The notes under the pieces are model-generated. The model saw only the letters and a list, made by a program, of their open reading frames with translations, was not told the DNA's origin and ran no database searches. From Rikenellaceae bacterium (GTDB taxonomy: Bacteria; Bacteroidota; Bacteroidia; Bacteroidales; UBA932): a stretch of 64,000 nt of DNA. The DNA lies in assembly GCA_003542575.1 (NCBI GenBank), contig DPKJ01000009.1, positions 62,444-126,443 of the forward strand, written 5' to 3'. This document shows, in pieces, positions 16,026 to 24,032 of this stretch. Both the position numbers and the translations under genes were made by a program. Numbering within the stretch: the stretch's first letter is position 1; every line of letters starts with the position of its first letter.

Positions 16026-16763
16026 TTATTCGGCTGTTTGCTTTTTATCTGCAACAGCATAGAGCATATGTTTGCCCTGCTTATTTTCTTCAACTACCAG
16101 AATATATTCCGTTTCTCTGTGTTTGGTTTCGAAATAGTGATACCTCGTTACATGAGGTTTTTTATCTGTTTTGAAGTTTACAGCTTTACCCAGGTATCTT
16201 GCTTTTTTAATGTATTTAACGATGTCCTCAAGCACTTCCAGCTTAGATAATGGATCTGATACCGGGTTATTGATTGCTTCCTTTAAACCCTTAACTGTAA
16301 ATCCTATTTTGAAATCAACTTGAGGGTTCTGAACAGTTTTTCCTACAAGTTTTTTGGTTGTGACAAGTGTTTTTTTTCTAGCTTCTTTGAATACTTCTTT
16401 TTGCAAGCGTTCAGACTCTTGAATTATTTTCTCTCTCAATTGCTCTTCAGTATTCTTATAATACGGAGACTCTTCTAATACTGTAAATTTCGCACTCTCG
16501 CCCGGGTTATTGGCAAATGCCGGGTTTACCAGTTCTTCACCCGGTACCGGTGTTGTATCTTTGTCTGTCTGTCTTACCGAGCACTGGCAGTTCCAGTCGC
16601 TTGGGGGCATGTGCTCCTTCCACCAGGGATGTTCTATAGGTAGTATTGTGCCTGCATAGCTCTCATGTGATACTCTGCGATGAGCTGCTGATGATATATC
16701 GCAATGAATTGCATTATAATAGAAGCATTTTTGGAAATAATTGCTGTTTATGTAGTGCAGTAA
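16026..16763 (-). pseudogene. 5'-truncated Mu F-like head protein with C-terminal domain
   Basis: An open frame of 246 codons from a stop codon at 16764-16766 down to 16026. Read through, it contains AHRRVSHESYAGTILPIE, then PWWKEH and PPSDWNCQC, the end of the Mu F (minor head protein) domain, so about 250-300 N-terminal residues are missing. The only ATG in frame for a shorter product is at 16610, in the middle of the conserved motif. The C-terminal 90 residues (HVTRYHYFETKHRETEYILVV and beyond) look like an added phage nuclease-type domain (PBECR-like), judged from memory. A remnant, not a functional head gene. Confidence 0.75.
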
Positions 16764-16878
16764 TTAGCTAACAGATAAAATTCTATATTTTAAACTCTAT
16801 GTTTTAGAAACAAAACGTGCACGGCAAATTTTGGTTGCCCGGGTTGTTTTAACTCATATTTGGAATATGTTGTTTTTG
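16764..16878. other. Right junction of the prophage remnant
   Basis: AT-rich 115 bases with no gene. TGCACGGCAAATTTTGG at 16818-16834 is a 14 of 17 inverted match to CCCAAATTTTCCATGCA at 6450-6466 near the left end; this may be chance. A target-site duplication was not found by eye. Confidence 0.3.
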
Positions 16879-17172
16879 TTACCTTCTGACTTCAAAAAGC
16901 CTTTCTAGACCGGAATAGGGTAGCAGGGTGCTTACTCTGAATATTGACAAACCATGCTTCACAATAGGGAGCCTTCCCAGGATATCTTTTGCCTCCTGTT
17001 TGTCTTTACACTCAAGAATCATAACTGCATTGTGCAGGTCATCAAAGTAAATTTCCCTGATAATGTTTTTCTGAATAAGTTCGTAAACCGCCTCTGCCTC
17101 AGCCCTAAGAATATCGGTAGCCTCTTTCCAGTTTGTTCCCTCTATCTCTTTTTCGATTGCTAATATCTTCAT
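16879..17172 (-). CDS. Muconolactone isomerase-like / YciI-type small protein
   Basis: A 97-residue ferredoxin-fold protein. The opening MKILAIEKEIEG, the helix LRAEAEAVYELIQKNIIREIYF, the strand AVMILECKDKQEA and the helix AKDILGRLPIVKHGL match the muconolactone-isomerase-like family, which is common in gut and soil bacteria and mostly without known substrate. It is the first host gene right of the prophage and lies apart from its neighbours. Confidence 0.75.
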   Translation of the reverse strand: MKILAIEKEIEGTNWKEATDILRAEAEAVYELIQKNIIREIYFDDLHNAVMILECKDKQEAKDILGRLPIVKHGLSIFRVSTLLPYSGLERLFEVRR

Positions 17173-17288
17173 ATAGAATAGTGTAAGGTGGTTATTTGGG
17201 CAGTTGTATGCCTGAAAAACAGCTGTAAATCTACAAATTTTTTAAAATTGATGCATATTTGTATGAAAATTATTAAAAATCATTTCAA

Positions 17289-17783
17289 ATGAAAGACTTC
17301 GCGACAATAGATTTTGAAACAGCTAACGAAAATCTCTCCAGTGTATGTAGTGTAGGAGTTGTGATTGTGAGAGATGGAGAGATTGTGGACAAGTATTACA
17401 GCCTTATTCAACCCGAACCCAATTATTACAATTACGCCAATAGTCGGGTTCATGGTCTTACGAGAGAAGATACTGAGATGGCGAGGGTTTTTTCAAAGGT
17501 GTGGAGGGAGATTGATCCGCTAATTGAGGGGTTGCCGCTTGTGGCGCACAATAAGAATTTTGATGAGTCATGCCTGAAGGCTGCTTTCAGAACTTATTGT
17601 ATGGATTATCCGGATTATGAATTTTATTGTACACTTGCTGCATCAAGGAAAAAGTTGGGCAAGTCAATAATAAATCATCAATTACATACGGTTGCTGCCC
17701 ATTTCGGGTACATTTTGGAGAATCATCACAACGCCCTGGCTGATGCTGAGGCCTGTGCAGTGATTGCATTGAATCTGTATTAA
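17289..17783 (+). CDS. DEDDh 3'-5' exonuclease (DnaQ-like)
   Basis: A 164-residue single-domain exonuclease of the DNA polymerase III epsilon type. All five catalytic residues are visible: Asp8 and Glu10 (ATIDFETA), Asp92 (HNKNFDESC), His147 (ENHHNAL) and Asp152 (LADAEA). Such small proteins degrade single-stranded DNA or RNA ends in repair or turnover; without further domains its substrate cannot be given. It stands alone on the + strand between - strand genes. Confidence 0.9.
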   Translation: MKDFATIDFETANENLSSVCSVGVVIVRDGEIVDKYYSLIQPEPNYYNYANSRVHGLTREDTEMARVFSKVWREIDPLIEGLPLVAHNKNFDESCLKAAFRTYCMDYPDYEFYCTLAASRKKLGKSIINHQLHTVAAHFGYILENHHNALADAEACAVIALNLY

Positions 17784-17867
17784 GCGAAATTACTTCTTGG
17801 AAAGCACCTTCCTAAGATAAAAGTGCTTATATTTAATGATTTGCAAAGCTAAGTTGTTAAGTTTAAT

Positions 17868-18095
17868 TTAACAGCAACAACCCTTTGATTTATCCTGAAT
17901 CGGAGGGCACTTAACGCTCCCGTAAGAGCAAAAAACACAGCAGTCACCACTCTTTGGTTTTAATAAATGTTTACAATTTTGACACTCATAAAAGAACTGG
18001 CAGGCATTTAGAGGCATTTCTTCTTGCTTGCTAAAGCCGCAAAACGGACAAGTTAAAATTGATTTTGTCTGAATTGTAGTCAAAGCTTTACTCAT
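17868..18095 (-). CDS. GDCCVFCSYG Cys-rich protein
   Basis: A 75-residue protein starting MSKALTTIQTKS. Two cysteine pairs CPFC and CQNC are followed by GDCCVFCSYGSVKCPP and a CCC end; this tail defines a small conserved family found in many bacteria and archaea. It probably binds zinc or an iron-sulfur cluster. The start at 18095 is preferred over 18110 because its ATG overlaps the stop codon of the DUF2007 gene (ATGAGTAA), a coupling signal. Last gene of the operon; role unknown. Confidence 0.8.
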   Translation of the reverse strand: MSKALTTIQTKSILTCPFCGFSKQEEMPLNACQFFYECQNCKHLLKPKSGDCCVFCSYGSVKCPPIQDKSKGCCC

Positions 18096-18339
18096 CTGTG
18101 TTCTCTTCATTTATGTTTTTCTCGTACTGTTCAACCACAAGAATTGCCTTCTCTTCATCTTCTTTTGAGACAAATATTTTTACTGCTCCAGCTCCTCCGG
18201 GCTCTACCCACCAGGGGGCTACCGTACCCAGTATCTCATCTTTGAGATACGACTCAATTCCTGCGTTTTCGAGAAGACTCCTTACCATTTCACATTGCAG
18301 GTATGTTCCGCGGAACACCTTTACCGGTTCTGTTTTCAT
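18088..18339 (-). CDS. DUF2007 family protein
   Basis: An 83-residue protein with the DUF2007 pattern: VFRGTYLQCEMVRSLLENAGI, then VEPGGAGAVKIFVSKEDEEKA. These proteins have a small alpha/beta fold and are called putative signal transducing proteins; some bind partner proteins through this domain. It overlaps the DUF3788 gene upstream by 4 bases and the Cys-rich gene downstream by 8 bases. Confidence 0.85.
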   Translation of the reverse strand: MKTEPVKVFRGTYLQCEMVRSLLENAGIESYLKDEILGTVAPWWVEPGGAGAVKIFVSKEDEEKAILVVEQYEKNINEENTDE

Positions 18340-18761
18340 TTCATTACACTTTTCTTGTACTCAATAATTCTGCTAAGATCATCAAGCTGCTCATCTTTTG
18401 AAATATTTAAAATCAAAGGAGCCAACTTGCCCACCATTTTTACATCTTTAATGCTCTCTTTTATCTCTTTTGCAATCTCTAGCTGATCTATTCCTTTAAT
18501 GGTTGCTTCTGTGAAATAAAAGCCGACTTTAAGGTAGTTATTCCAAAGCGATAACCAAAATACCGTTTTTTTCTTGAAGGTTACTTTGCATAACCAGCTT
18601 TTACCGTCTTTGTAGTAGTTCCACTCTGCCTTAAGGCAGTGCATGTCGTTGTTAATAAGCGATGTGAAATTCCGATAAAGCGGAAATAATTCAGGTATTA
18701 CTCCCAACAGATTTTCATCATTTGGAATAATCTCCTGTTCTCTTAAGAGTTGAGTTTCCAT
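18336..18761 (-). CDS. DUF3788 family protein
   Basis: A 141-residue protein resembling DUF3788: W-N-Y-Y-K-D-G-K-SW-x-C around residues 47-57, then KKTVFWLSLW and a VGFYF-x-EAT block. The family has a fold for binding small ligands or DNA-associated roles but no firm function. Cotranscribed: it lies 5 bases after the methyltransferase and overlaps DUF2007 by 4 bases. Confidence 0.75.
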   Translation of the reverse strand: METQLLREQEIIPNDENLLGVIPELFPLYRNFTSLINNDMHCLKAEWNYYKDGKSWLCKVTFKKKTVFWLSLWNNYLKVGFYFTEATIKGIDQLEIAKEIKESIKDVKMVGKLAPLILNISKDEQLDDLSRIIEYKKSVMK

Positions 18762-18766
18762 TTTAG

Positions 18767-19549
18767 TTACTTATTTATGAATACTAAGGCTGAGCAGATT
18801 ACGTTGTTTTTGAGTATTTGGTACTCCTCTTTTTGTTTGTTAACATAGCTATTAAACATCTCTGCCTTTTGGGGATGTATTTGAGCAAGCTCCTGACATC
18901 TCTTTTTAAGGTTTTCATACTCCTCACTGTAACTGTTGCCAAGCTCTGTGGATTTCTCATGAATATGTTCATCAGAAAGTAACATTCCGGCTGCCTCTGC
19001 CTGCCTCAATATCTCTTGCTTCTCAAATAGTCTTACATGGGTGAAATTGTCATTCTTTATCTTGTACCAATCATCCATGATCACAATTCCATCAATAGCT
19101 AGACAAGGTGAAACGCCTTTAAGTGTTGATTCGTAGTCACCAAACAGCGGACCGGTTGATGCTAGTAAAATTACATTGTAATCTTTTAGATCTTTGGTTC
19201 TTTCTCTGATATCTGCAGTTTCAAAAAAGCACTGCTCACTAACTCCTTTTTCAGAAGCAAATATTATTGCCTCCTTAATAAAACCTTCCACTGCATCAAT
19301 TCCATGACAAAAACAGTTTAACCCACGAGCCAGTTCAATTGATACAGAGCCTTTCCCACAGCCTAAATCTAGAATTTTTAATGCAGGATAATTGTGAGTG
19401 TTTCTCTTAACAAGATCCAGGATAACACCTGGGCAAGCGCCAATCTCTTTAAAATCCTGCAAAATGTATGGCAGGTATTCAACAAGTTCAAGATTGTCGC
19501 AATCCATTGAAGATGCGACGCTTTCAATAATTGAGTTCATAATTGTCAA
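18767..19549 (-). CDS. SAM-dependent class I methyltransferase
   Basis: A 260-residue methyltransferase. The SAM-binding motif I LDLGCGKGSVS is at about 60-70, followed by an acidic residue at the end of strand 2 (HGIDAVEG) and motif II VILLASTGPLF. The C-terminal 100 residues are a helix-rich extension with many Glu and Lys. Substrate unknown. The ATG abuts the stop codon of the ABC permease, so it belongs to the transporter operon and may modify either the transported compound or its target. Confidence 0.85.
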   Translation of the reverse strand: MTIMNSIIESVASSMDCDNLELVEYLPYILQDFKEIGACPGVILDLVKRNTHNYPALKILDLGCGKGSVSIELARGLNCFCHGIDAVEGFIKEAIIFASEKGVSEQCFFETADIRERTKDLKDYNVILLASTGPLFGDYESTLKGVSPCLAIDGIVIMDDWYKIKNDNFTHVRLFEKQEILRQAEAAGMLLSDEHIHEKSTELGNSYSEEYENLKKRCQELAQIHPQKAEMFNSYVNKQKEEYQILKNNVICSALVFINK

Positions 19550-20260
19550 TTATGTTTGTTTTTGTGACAAATATCTGTAAATAAGATAAATCAACCAAAT
19601 TGCATGAATTGATGTTCCAAGCATTATGGCTGAAATTGAGTGAGGACTATCTATGATGCGTGTAATCCAGTATGTTGGAAAAATTAGCGACAAAATTGAG
19701 AACCAATTGAGGGCAAAGAGGTCGCTGAATGCAAAAATTCCAAGCATATTCAAACCTTTGGCAAATGTTAGCCCTTTAACTTTATCGTCTGCTCCTGAAA
19801 AAATAAGCAGACCGATTATAATTGAGTATACTCCTGATAGTAATGAAAGTATAAGTATTGAGTAAAAAGGGATATCAATTATGTTGAGTACATATATTGC
19901 AATAATGGAGTAAAAAAAGCAGAGAACAGATGAAAATGACAGCCTGTTAAAAAGATATCCGCTTCTTCCAAGTGGTGTTACTGCCATAAGTTGGGCAATG
20001 TTCCCATCTTTATCGTCAAGCATCATGAATCCGATTACAATACCCAGCATGCCGGAGATCATAATCAGAATTCCGGCCATTAAATATTGGTTGTATAGAC
20101 TTATGTCAAAATTAAATTTTGTGGCAATAAATGGGAAAAGAAATACTATAAGCAGCTTAAAGATAATAATTATCAGCAGTGGAGCAAGCATAAGTATGCT
20201 CATGATCGGGTCACGAAATACCTGTTTGAGATCATTTTTAATATGAATTAAGTTTATCAT
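19550..20260 (-). CDS. ABC-2 type permease subunit 2
   Basis: A 236-residue membrane protein with six hydrophobic segments and a short cytoplasmic start (LIHIKNDLKQVFRDPIMS) typical of ABC-2 exporters. The MAVTPLGRSGYLFNRLSF loop after the second helix is the usual coupling-helix region that touches the ATPase. It overlaps the sister permease by 4 bases. Together with the two neighbouring genes it forms an exporter whose substrate is unknown. Confidence 0.85.
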   Translation of the reverse strand: MINLIHIKNDLKQVFRDPIMSILMLAPLLIIIIFKLLIVFLFPFIATKFNFDISLYNQYLMAGILIMISGMLGIVIGFMMLDDKDGNIAQLMAVTPLGRSGYLFNRLSFSSVLCFFYSIIAIYVLNIIDIPFYSILILSLLSGVYSIIIGLLIFSGADDKVKGLTFAKGLNMLGIFAFSDLFALNWFSILSLIFPTYWITRIIDSPHSISAIMLGTSIHAIWLIYLIYRYLSQKQT

Positions 20261-20958
20261 ATTTTTTGATCCTGATATACGATTTTGTTTTCAAAAATCC
20301 TGACTGAATTCCTGAAAAAGAGATAGTTCATTAACATAAGGTAGAGAGTGAGCCCTAGCGCTTCGTACCAGATAATGCCGTGATAAGCCCCTAGTAAGAG
20401 TCTTAAAGCTGCTACACTGGGTACGACAGTAAAAAGATATGAGTATTCGAACCCTAAGAGAGAGAAGCATGGCAGTACAAAGAGCAGCATGTAGGGTATT
20501 GTTTTGACCATGTATTGGTTTACGTTGTTGCACCCTGCATTAATCATTATTCCGCTAAGAGTAAACAGCCCGGCAGTAAGTATTGTTGATATTATCAGTA
20601 AAATCCAGTTTACGTTAATAATGGGGCTGAGTGCTGTTATTGCTATTGCTGCCATCACAGAGACAAATGCCAGAGAGATGGCTTTGGAGAGTACATACTC
20701 TTCTGTCTTTAATGGTGTGACTACAATTGCCATCATTACCCCTTGAGATTTCTCGAGCAGAATAATACCTCCTATAAAGAACAGCCCCAGAACTGAAGGG
20801 TCTGAAAAGACAACCAAAGGGAGTGCTATTGTTAATACGTTTGGTGGCAACATCGATAGTATAATCAGATACATTATGGTGATTATCAGATACACCAGGT
20901 AAAATCCCTGTTTTATCTGAAATCTGATATCTGACCAAATTGCGCTTAATAATCTCAT
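20257..20958 (-). CDS. ABC-2 type permease subunit 1
   Basis: A 233-residue membrane protein with about six hydrophobic segments; the amphipathic start RLLSAIWSDIRFQIKQGFY and the VVTPLKTEEYVLSKAISL loop parallel the sister subunit, indicating an internal duplication of a permease gene. This two-permease plus one-ATPase arrangement resembles the fluoroquinolone-type exporters described in mycobacteria, but substrate cannot be inferred. Overlaps genes on both sides by 4 bases. Confidence 0.85.
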   Translation of the reverse strand: MRLLSAIWSDIRFQIKQGFYLVYLIITIMYLIILSMLPPNVLTIALPLVVFSDPSVLGLFFIGGIILLEKSQGVMMAIVVTPLKTEEYVLSKAISLAFVSVMAAIAITALSPIINVNWILLIISTILTAGLFTLSGIMINAGCNNVNQYMVKTIPYMLLFVLPCFSLLGFEYSYLFTVVPSVAALRLLLGAYHGIIWYEALGLTLYLMLMNYLFFRNSVRIFENKIVYQDQKI

Positions 20959-21809
20959 TGAAGATTTTTTCCGGTTAATTTTATGAAGATATCTTCCAGA
21001 GTTGCTTCACATGTGTGAATTGTTCTGATCTCCTCATTTTTGATTATGTTCAAAAAATGTTCATTCTCTCCAATTTGCTTGAGATCAAACTCTTCTGAAT
21101 GTTCTGCTCCCTCTTTGATATAGTTGATATTCAGCAGCCTTTTGCCGTGCTCAATCATTAGATCGGCTGGTGACCCGGTTACAACAATTTTTCCGTCAAC
21201 TATAAAGGAGACCCTGTCGCACAGCTGCTCGGCTACAGTCATGTTGTGTGTTGTGAGAAAAATTGTTTTGCCGGCTGCCTTTTGTTCAAGAATTATATCT
21301 TTTATTATGTGTGCATTCACAGGATCCAATCCGGAGGTTGGTTCGTCAAAGAACATAAGTTTCGGGTTGTGCATAATTGAGCGAATAAAGTTAAGCCTCA
21401 TCTTCATTCCCTTTGAGAAGCTCTCAACTCTTGTGTTCCTGTCAGGTAGTAGTCCGACTCTGTCCAGCATTGCAGGTATGTCTGAGATACCATTTTTATA
21501 ATATGCTCCAATAAGTTTAAGGTTCTCTTCCGGTGTGAGTTTAAGGTATAAATTGGGGAAATCGAATGCTACCCCAATTTGCTCGTAAAACTCTTTTCCC
21601 CAGGAGCTGCGCTCTTTGCCAAATATCTTTATGCTGCCGGTATAGTTTCGAAGAAGACCGATTATGAGCCTTTGTGTTGTGGTTTTCCCCGCTCCGCTAG
21701 GTCCCAGAAATCCATATACCTCCCCCTCCTTTACTTTAAAGGACATATCTTTGACGGCTGTTTTCTGTGTGTTTTGATATGTAAACTCCAGATTGCCAAT
21801 CTCGATCAT
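20955..21809 (-). CDS. ABC transporter ATP-binding protein
   Basis: A 284-residue ATPase (from the ATG at 21809). Walker A GPSGAGKTT at 36-44, signature-like FSKGMKMRL at 131-139, Walker B LMFFDEP at 151-157, H-loop TTHNM near 187-191. The signature is degenerate (SKGMK instead of LSGGQ), a form common in ABC-2 exporters. An in-frame ATG at 21866 exists but would overlap the kinase gene's end; the 21809 start begins with MIEIGNLEF, a typical ABC start. Energises the two permeases encoded downstream. Confidence 0.9.
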   Translation of the reverse strand: MIEIGNLEFTYQNTQKTAVKDMSFKVKEGEVYGFLGPSGAGKTTTQRLIIGLLRNYTGSIKIFGKERSSWGKEFYEQIGVAFDFPNLYLKLTPEENLKLIGAYYKNGISDIPAMLDRVGLLPDRNTRVESFSKGMKMRLNFIRSIMHNPKLMFFDEPTSGLDPVNAHIIKDIILEQKAAGKTIFLTTHNMTVAEQLCDRVSFIVDGKIVVTGSPADLMIEHGKRLLNINYIKEGAEHSEEFDLKQIGENEHFLNIIKNEEIRTIHTCEATLEDIFIKLTGKNLQ

Positions 21810-21825
21810 GTGAGAATTGTTTAAT

Positions 21826-22956
21826 TTAATATTTGATAACCCCGCATTTTTTTGCATACTCGTCAAGCTCTAAATAGTGCTTTTCTATACTCTGCAAAAG
21901 TTTGATTTGAGCTCTGGCTCTAACCAGGTTGTGTTCGGGGTAGTCTGTTTTGTAGTATTTGTCTCCGTCCAGATAGTCATCCAAAAAGCGGACAGCCTGT
22001 TCGTATGTTAAAAGTTTGGCTCCGAATGCAAGGGTCTCAACCTCTGATTTTTTAAGAAACATTCTGGTTTTATCCAGGAAGCCTTTAATAAAAGCTTTGG
22101 CAAGATTCATGTCCAGCTCAACATTTTTAATGTCTGCATCATCCTCTTTACCTGTGTTGGCGCCGCTTCGGATTGCATCTCCAACGTCGTAGCAAACATA
22201 GCCAGGCATCACTGTGTCAAGGTCTACCACACATAAAACCTCGTCATTTTTGTCAAAAAGTATGTTGTTGAATTTGGTGTCCTGGTGAACAACTCTTGTC
22301 GGTAGAATTCCTTTCTCGCCAAGATCGGCAATCATAAGAAAATCGTGACTTCTGTTAAGTAGAAAATCTACCTCTTTATTTACATCTTTAAGGCGTCCTG
22401 CCGGGTTAAGGGCGACTCTTCTGCGGAGGTTTTCAATTCTTACGGGAGTATTGTGGAAATTTGGAATCACTTCACAAAGTCTTTTGCCAGGGAAGTCTTT
22501 GAGATATTTATGGAACTGGCCGAATGCCCTTCCTGCTACCTCTGCCATCTCGGGATTCTCCATTTTGTCGTAGGAGTGGCTATCTTCAATGAAGAGAAAA
22601 ATGCGCCAGTAGTCGCCGTTACTGTCCCAGTAGTAAAACTTGGAATTGTCTCCCACACCTACAGGAACCGGCGTTAGAACATGTCTTTCGAGATCCTGAA
22701 TCCCTTTTAGAATAATCTTGTTGCGTATGTAGTCAGTTACCATTTTGATGTTGTACTGCAGACTTTCAACATCTCTGAAAACATTATGATTGATTTTCTG
22801 CAGCAGATAATTTGGATGTTTTGGGTCTTTCGTAACAACTTTCCAGGAATTGTTTATCAGCCCGCTGCTGAGCTCTTCAATTTCAAGAACAGGGTGTGGA
22901 AGGAGTCCTACAGCCACCATTTCTACCACACTCTTTGGTACATAGTTCATAAACAA
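21826..22956 (-). CDS. APH-family kinase (N-acetylhexosamine kinase-like)
   Basis: A 376-residue kinase of the aminoglycoside phosphotransferase fold. Catalytic loop VVHQDTKFNNILFD has His224 and Asp226; the following metal-binding VVDLDTV and the GDAIRSG motif are also seen. The combination of HQDTKFNN and CYDVGDAIRSG resembles the sugar-1-kinases of the NahK type, which phosphorylate N-acetylhexosamines, better than drug-modifying kinases. An alternative start at 22950 (MNYVPK) is possible. First gene of the operon that continues into the ABC exporter. Confidence 0.85.
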   Translation of the reverse strand: MFMNYVPKSVVEMVAVGLLPHPVLEIEELSSGLINNSWKVVTKDPKHPNYLLQKINHNVFRDVESLQYNIKMVTDYIRNKIILKGIQDLERHVLTPVPVGVGDNSKFYYWDSNGDYWRIFLFIEDSHSYDKMENPEMAEVAGRAFGQFHKYLKDFPGKRLCEVIPNFHNTPVRIENLRRRVALNPAGRLKDVNKEVDFLLNRSHDFLMIADLGEKGILPTRVVHQDTKFNNILFDKNDEVLCVVDLDTVMPGYVCYDVGDAIRSGANTGKEDDADIKNVELDMNLAKAFIKGFLDKTRMFLKKSEVETLAFGAKLLTYEQAVRFLDDYLDGDKYYKTDYPEHNLVRARAQIKLLQSIEKHYLELDEYAKKCGVIKY

Positions 22957-23044
22957 CAGATTAATTAGGTGATTAAATTTCAGTTATGTAAAAATACAAT
23001 TTTTTGCTCAGATGTTAATTCATTTTGATTATTAATTCAAATAA

Positions 23045-23078
23045 AAGAGACCGGAAAAAATATTTTTTCCGGTCTCTT
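23045..23078. terminator. 34-bp perfect palindrome, terminator
   Basis: Bases 23045-23061 are the exact reverse complement of 23062-23078, with the centre A-T rich. GAGACCGG forms the GC-containing arm. It lies just downstream of the outer-membrane protein gene (- strand) and probably ends its transcript; the zero-length loop will open to a small A/T loop. Confidence 0.7.
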
Positions 23079-23113
23079 CGAGTATTCAGTCAAGCGGTCT
23101 CTTTGTAGAATAT

Positions 23114-23917
23114 TTAGAATTTAATACCGAATGAGATACCAGCTCTTAGGCCTCCCCACATTCCATCAAAAGCGACACTTGCTCTGTTTGCAGTAACAGT
23201 AACAGTTTTGTCAATCAGTGGTATGTCTATGCTTTCAAGAGCATCTCTAATCTCATTTTGCGCCTCGGTTGACATTGGTGTTAATGAGTTGCCGATTAGT
23301 TCACCCTTGCTTTTACCTACGTGAGGTCCAAGAATCCACCAGTCAAGCACAAGATGTTTGCCTAATGCCCATTGAGCTCCAAACATTAATCCGAATGTAT
23401 TTGCAGTATTTGATCCTTCCAGCGTTATTGTGTTTTCTGTTGGAGTAGGGCCTCCCTCTTCGTAAGTTACGCTTAAATTTTCTGCATTAAATTTTGCATA
23501 TCTGTAGAAAGGAGCTATGTAAAAGCCTCTGCCATAGCCCTTTTTGCCAACATACCACCTTAGTTCCGGAGTAATTGCAGAGTGTGACATTGTAAGCTTG
23601 TTAAGCATATCTTCAACATCGGGGTCATTATCAGACATCTTGATAATGCTGTTTTTGAATGGCACATTACCTGATGGCATTGTTTTATATGAGATGGCCA
23701 CAGATAATTTTTTTGTCAGCACTCTTTCATATTGAAATGAGTAGTTTCTTATTGGTATAGCAGTAAGGTTAATCTTAAAAAGATTCATCTGCTGTTTTAC
23801 TTCATAATCTGTCTGATAGGCAGACCCGTAGAGGTTTACCTCTCTTTCTGATGCCGCCTGGGCACCGGCAAAAAGGGTAATACCAAAAAATAGAGTTAAG
23901 AGAAATATCTTTTTCAT
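23114..23917 (-). CDS. Outer-membrane beta-barrel protein, DUF3575-like
   Basis: A 267-residue protein with a Sec signal peptide (about 1-20, cleavage after the AGAQA region), then alternating amphipathic strands and a terminal GISFGIKF ending in Phe, a sign of BAM-inserted barrels. RNYSFQYERVLTKKLSVAISY resembles the DUF3575 family of Bacteroidota outer-membrane proteins. Role unknown. It is the single gene between the exporter operon and the divergent GH20 gene, and is followed by a palindromic terminator. Confidence 0.75.
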   Translation of the reverse strand: MKKIFLLTLFFGITLFAGAQAASEREVNLYGSAYQTDYEVKQQMNLFKINLTAIPIRNYSFQYERVLTKKLSVAISYKTMPSGNVPFKNSIIKMSDNDPDVEDMLNKLTMSHSAITPELRWYVGKKGYGRGFYIAPFYRYAKFNAENLSVTYEEGGPTPTENTITLEGSNTANTFGLMFGAQWALGKHLVLDWWILGPHVGKSKGELIGNSLTPMSTEAQNEIRDALESIDIPLIDKTVTVTANRASVAFDGMWGGLRAGISFGIKF

Positions 23918-24032
23918 ACTAATATGTTTAAGTCAACGAAATATAACAAAAAAATAGTTATTTTAATCTCCATATAATTTATTTTTATAAATTGTAAGTA
24001 AATTAAGAGGGTAAAAATATAAAACTTTAGTT

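Noticed and set aside
6400..16850. Integrative conjugative element
   Set aside because: No tyrosine or serine integrase, relaxase or conjugation gene; the transposase-MuB arrangement and Mu head genes point to a Mu-like phage.
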